Shown here: positions 6,051 to 7,517 of the stretch, piece by piece
Layout: every line of letters begins with the position of its first letter
Numbering within the stretch: position 1 is the first letter of the stretch
DNA from: Oscillospiraceae bacterium
Lineage (GTDB): Bacteria > Bacillota > Clostridia > Oscillospirales > UBA929
Length of the DNA: 7,517 bases
Reading direction: 5' to 3'
Assembly: GCA_031271525.1 (NCBI GenBank)
Contig: JAISVO010000050.1
Span: 1 to 7,517, forward strand
Notes under the pieces: generated by a model
Seen by the model: only the letters and a program-made list of their open reading frames with translations
Databases searched by the model: none
Told to the model about the DNA's origin: nothing
Position numbers and translations under genes: made by a program

Positions 6051-6197
6051 CAGTTAACAACGAACAGTTAACAGTAGGGCGCGACGACCCCGGCGCGCCG
6101 CGAACATCCCCCGGCGGCATTCGCCGCCACCCCCGTCCGACGGAAGGGGGCAACGGGGGGAATACGGGGGAAACGGCGGGCGGGATGACCCCGCCCC
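6037..6197 (+). repeat. Intergenic repeat mosaic B
   Basis: Repeat modules fill the gap between the capsid gene and the next small gene. A forward array (TGACGAACAGTTGACAGTT onward, 6037-6074) begins inside the capsid gene. The GTAGGGCG hairpin module is at 6074-6101, with stem GGCGCG (6078-6083) and CGCGCC (6094-6099). The AACATCCCCC double-hairpin module is at 6103-6150. Then come a GGGGGGAATACGG stretch (6155-6167) and a further inverted repeat, GGGCGGG (6178-6184) with CCCGCCC (6190-6196), whose loop region ATGACC resembles the hairpin module. Unlike mosaics A and C it has no reverse-oriented array on its right side. No gene is seen here. Confidence 0.85.
6103..6150 (+). repeat. AACATCCCCC double-hairpin module, copy 2
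   Basis: 46 of 48 positions match 1283-1330. The first hairpin (GGCGGC, ATTC, GCCGCC) is unchanged. The second has one stem mismatch (G6135 against A6145) where copy 1 pairs perfectly. Confidence 0.85.
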
Positions 6198-6220
6198 TGC
6201 ACAGGAAAGGATGAAAATAC

Positions 6221-6484
6221 ATGAACGTAACCATGCTGCGCCCCACGTGCTGGGGCGGAACCCGGCTGAAAGCCGGGGATACACCCGAGGTGCCCGACGG
6301 CGACGCCGAGCGCTGGATTAAAACGGGCATCGCCGCGCAGACAACCCTGCCGGCAGACCCCGACCGGTTCAAGGACTGGGACGTGGACGCGTTGAAAGCC
6401 TACGCCGCCGAAAACGGCGTGGACATCGGCAGCGCAACCAGCGCCAACGGGATTATCAAGAAGATCACCGAAGCGGGCAAGTAG
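6221..6484 (+). CDS. Small phage head protein with C-terminal HeH/LEM-like domain
   Basis: An 87-aa protein. The N-terminal half (MNVTMLRPTCWGGTRLKAGD, then EVPDGDAERWIKTGIA) matches a pattern common in small proteins coded just after the capsid gene in Firmicute phages: a W-G-G turn, a K-A/P-G-D motif, then residues that mark a lysine-poor WIKTGIA edge strand. The C-terminal half (DWDVDALKAYAAENGVDIGS, then ANGIIKKITEAGK) has the helix-extension-helix layout of HeH/LEM or Rho-N-like domains, which often bind nucleic acid. The role is unproven; a capsid-decorating or DNA-contacting part is possible. ATG 6221 is preceded by AGGAAAGG (6203-6210) with 10-nt spacing. An ATG at 6211 is in another frame and was set aside. 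The gene is 19 nt from the next one. Confidence 0.8.
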   Translation: MNVTMLRPTCWGGTRLKAGDTPEVPDGDAERWIKTGIAAQTTLPADPDRFKDWDVDALKAYAAENGVDIGSATSANGIIKKITEAGK

Positions 6485-6503
6485 AGAGAGGGAGGCGCGG
6501 CTT

Positions 6504-6905
6504 ATGGGCGCTGCGGAGATTTATGACGCCGTGGTAACGCGGCTCGGTATGCTGAGTTATGCCGTCACAGACGACGACGGCGCGGCGATCCGGTACGCGA
6601 TAGACCGCGCCGAAGAACGGCTCAAAGACAGCATCAACCAGCCGGAGGTTCCGTACGGTCTGCGGTTTGTGTGGGCGGATATGGCGGCGGGGCTGCTTCT
6701 GTCCGATAAGAAAACCGCAGGGACGCTCACCGGGGCGGCGTTTGAGTTTAGCGCCCCGGTGGAATCGGTGAAGGCGGGCGACACGACGACCTCTTTCGCC
6801 GTTTCCACGGCGCAGACCCCGGAGGCGCGGTTTGACAGGATGATCTCCGGCATGATCAACCCGCCGGCGGAGCAGCTGGCGCGGTATCGGAGGGTGTGCT
6901 GGTGA
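6504..6905 (+). CDS. Head-tail connector (adaptor) protein, gp15/gp6-like
   Basis: A 133-aa mostly helical protein in the position of the head-tail adaptor that forms a ring under the portal (SPP1 gp15 or HK97 gp6-like). It starts with an EIYDAVVTRLGML helix (5-17), followed by AIRYAIDRAEERLKDSINQP (27-46), the run of paired helices usual in this fold, with EVPYGLRFVWADMAAGLLL (48-66) as core helix. The middle (80-105: VESVKAGDTTTSFAVST) is polar and probably a loop, and the end has FDRMISGMINPPAEQLARYR, a family-like terminal helix. ATG 6504 follows GGAGG (6491-6495) with 8-nt spacing. The stop codon overlaps the next gene's GTG (GTGA). The family assignment rests on helical pattern and gene order. 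Confidence 0.8.
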   Translation: MGAAEIYDAVVTRLGMLSYAVTDDDGAAIRYAIDRAEERLKDSINQPEVPYGLRFVWADMAAGLLLSDKKTAGTLTGAAFEFSAPVESVKAGDTTTSFAVSTAQTPEARFDRMISGMINPPAEQLARYRRVCW

Positions 6906-7264
6906 ACGCGGTGAGAAAAGCCATAGAAGGGCTGTACGACGGCGTATGCACGGTGTACGTCCGTGAAGCCTCCCCCGGGCATGACCCGGTTTCCGGTGAA
7001 ACGGTGTTTGTTGAAAACGCCGTGATCTCGGACGCGCCGTGCCGTCTGTCGTATAGCCGGATTACGGAGACTTCGCCCGGCGTCGCGGCGAGGGTGACAC
7101 AGACGGTGAAGCTGTTTATCGCGCCGGAGGCGGAGGTTCCGCCCGGCTCGAAGATCACCGTGACGCAGAACGGCGTGACCGGGCACTACGCGCAGTCCGG
7201 CGAGGCGGCGGTGTACGCGAGCCACAGGGAAATTCCGCTGGCGCTGTTTGAGCGATACGCGTGA
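6902..7264 (+). CDS. Head-closure (stopper) protein
   Basis: A 120-aa protein, mostly beta strands, with the recognisable pattern of the small protein after the connector in clostridial phages: AVRKAIEGLYDGVCTVYVRE near the N-terminus, then APCRLSYSRITETSPGVAAR, VTQTVKLFIAPEAEVPPGSK, ITVTQNGVTGHYAQSGEAAV, and a SHREIPLALFERYA end. It would cap the filled head below the connector, like SPP1 gp16 or an XkdH-type protein; this is a positional inference. I place the start at GTG 6902, not the in-frame GTG 6896: GGAGGG (6889-6894) is 7 nt upstream of 6902 but only 1 nt from 6896, and 6902 gives the classical 4-nt GTGA overlap with the preceding stop. The stop TGA (7262-7264) coincides with the left end of repeat mosaic C. 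Confidence 0.85.
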   Translation: MNAVRKAIEGLYDGVCTVYVREASPGHDPVSGETVFVENAVISDAPCRLSYSRITETSPGVAARVTQTVKLFIAPEAEVPPGSKITVTQNGVTGHYAQSGEAAVYASHREIPLALFERYA

Positions 7265-7371
7265 CGAATAACAATTAACAACGAACAACGAACAGTTAAC
7301 AGTTAAGAAGCGTAGGGCGCGACGTGATGTCAATTGTTCGTTGTTAACTGTTAATTGTTCGTTGTTAATTG
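7262..7371 (+). repeat. Intergenic repeat mosaic C with large inverted repeat
   Basis: Forward AACAGTTAAC-type array at 7262-7305, the module GTAGGGCGCGACG (7312-7324, identical to 6074-6086), then a reverse-oriented array at 7331-7371. The arrays form a long imperfect palindrome. 7272-7288 pairs perfectly with 7355-7371 (17 bp), then come 2 mismatches, then 11 more pairs (7291-7301 with 7342-7352), leaving a 40-nt loop that holds the GTAGGGCG core. No gene or T-run is present. The next gene's ribosome site begins 7 nt beyond the palindrome. Confidence 0.85.
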
Positions 7372-7392
7372 AAATGAAGGGGAGGAATAACC

Positions 7393-7517
7393 GTGTCAAA
7401 AGTAAAGACCGATCAGCCGCCCGAGGGCGAGAACCCGGCGCTTTTCACAAAGGAACAGATGCTAGGGTCAGCAAAATACGCCGGGCGGGCTGACCTGCTC
7501 CGCGCCCTGCTGAAAGA
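7393..7517 (+). CDS. Small phage protein of unknown function, 5' part
   Basis: Forty-one codons are visible before the window ends. The start is GTG 7393 with GGGGAGGA (7379-7386 region) about 7 nt upstream. A short charged, proline-rich leader is followed by LFTKEQMLGSAKYAGRADLL and RALLK. The pattern F-T-K-E-Q-[LM]-L-x-S-x-[KR]-Y-A-G-R-x-D-[LA]-L is one I recall from small proteins in structural modules of clostridial contractile-tailed phages. They usually continue with a Y-T-[LK]-x-E-V-D helix, which would lie beyond the window. Function unknown. The gene belongs to the same late operon but is separated from the head-closure gene by repeat mosaic C. Confidence 0.75.
   Translation, partial: MSKVKTDQPPEGENPALFTKEQMLGSAKYAGRADLLRALLK

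Noticed and set aside
6557..7399. 280-codon antisense frame including repeated NNEQLTVNNEQLT residues
   Set aside because: The repeated residues are simply the translation of the AACAGTTAAC arrays in mosaic C, and the rest is the shadow of the connector and head-closure genes.

Overview
The window is a stretch of a temperate tailed phage or prophage. The host is probably a fairly GC-rich clostridial Firmicute, perhaps a gut Oscillospiraceae/Ruminococcaceae-type lineage. This rests on strong AGGAGG-type ribosome binding sites, heavy use of GTG and TTG starts, PBSX/SPP1-type structural genes, and dispersed AACAGTTAAC-type repeats of a kind I recall from gut bacteria. The host call is inference. 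All genes are on the + strand and most are tightly packed or overlapping.

Layout: 1-1153 is the end of a contractile-tail baseplate module: the last codons of a possible XkdQ-like gene, a DUF2577/XkdR-like gene with a large HxH-rich insert, and a DUF2634/XkdS-like gene. 1127-1338 is a geneless mosaic of short repeats (mosaic A). 1368-7264 is a head module: SPP1 gp6-like portal, MuF/SPP1 gp7-like minor head protein, a small gene, GP20-like scaffold, HK97-fold major capsid, a small HeH/LEM-type protein, a head-tail connector and a head-closure protein. Related repeat mosaics follow the capsid gene (B, 6037-6197) and the head-closure gene (C, 7262-7371). The start of another small phage gene runs off the right end.

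The most notable part is 3840-4440. The MuF protein carries a C-terminal domain of about 100 residues that looks like a BECR-type RNase toxin. It is followed, with a 17-nt overlap and its own strong ribosome binding site, by a 72-aa acidic protein that would be the cognate immunity protein. GC content falls by hand count from about 64% (3541-3840) to about 45% (3901-4440). A near-consensus sigma-A promoter (TTGAAA, 17 nt, TATAAT, extended TG) lies inside the coding sequence at the MuF/toxin junction, and an intrinsic terminator follows the small gene. The picture is a moron-like MuF polymorphic toxin-immunity cassette in which immunity could be transcribed from the silent prophage while the full toxin needs the late operon.

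Two further oddities stand out. The baseplate genes precede the portal with only repeat mosaic A between them, and terminase, baseplate J and lysis genes are absent from that junction. The repeat mosaics sit at gene 3' ends and supply stop codons in all three frames. The same repeats make a rearrangement or an assembly misjoin at mosaic A possible.
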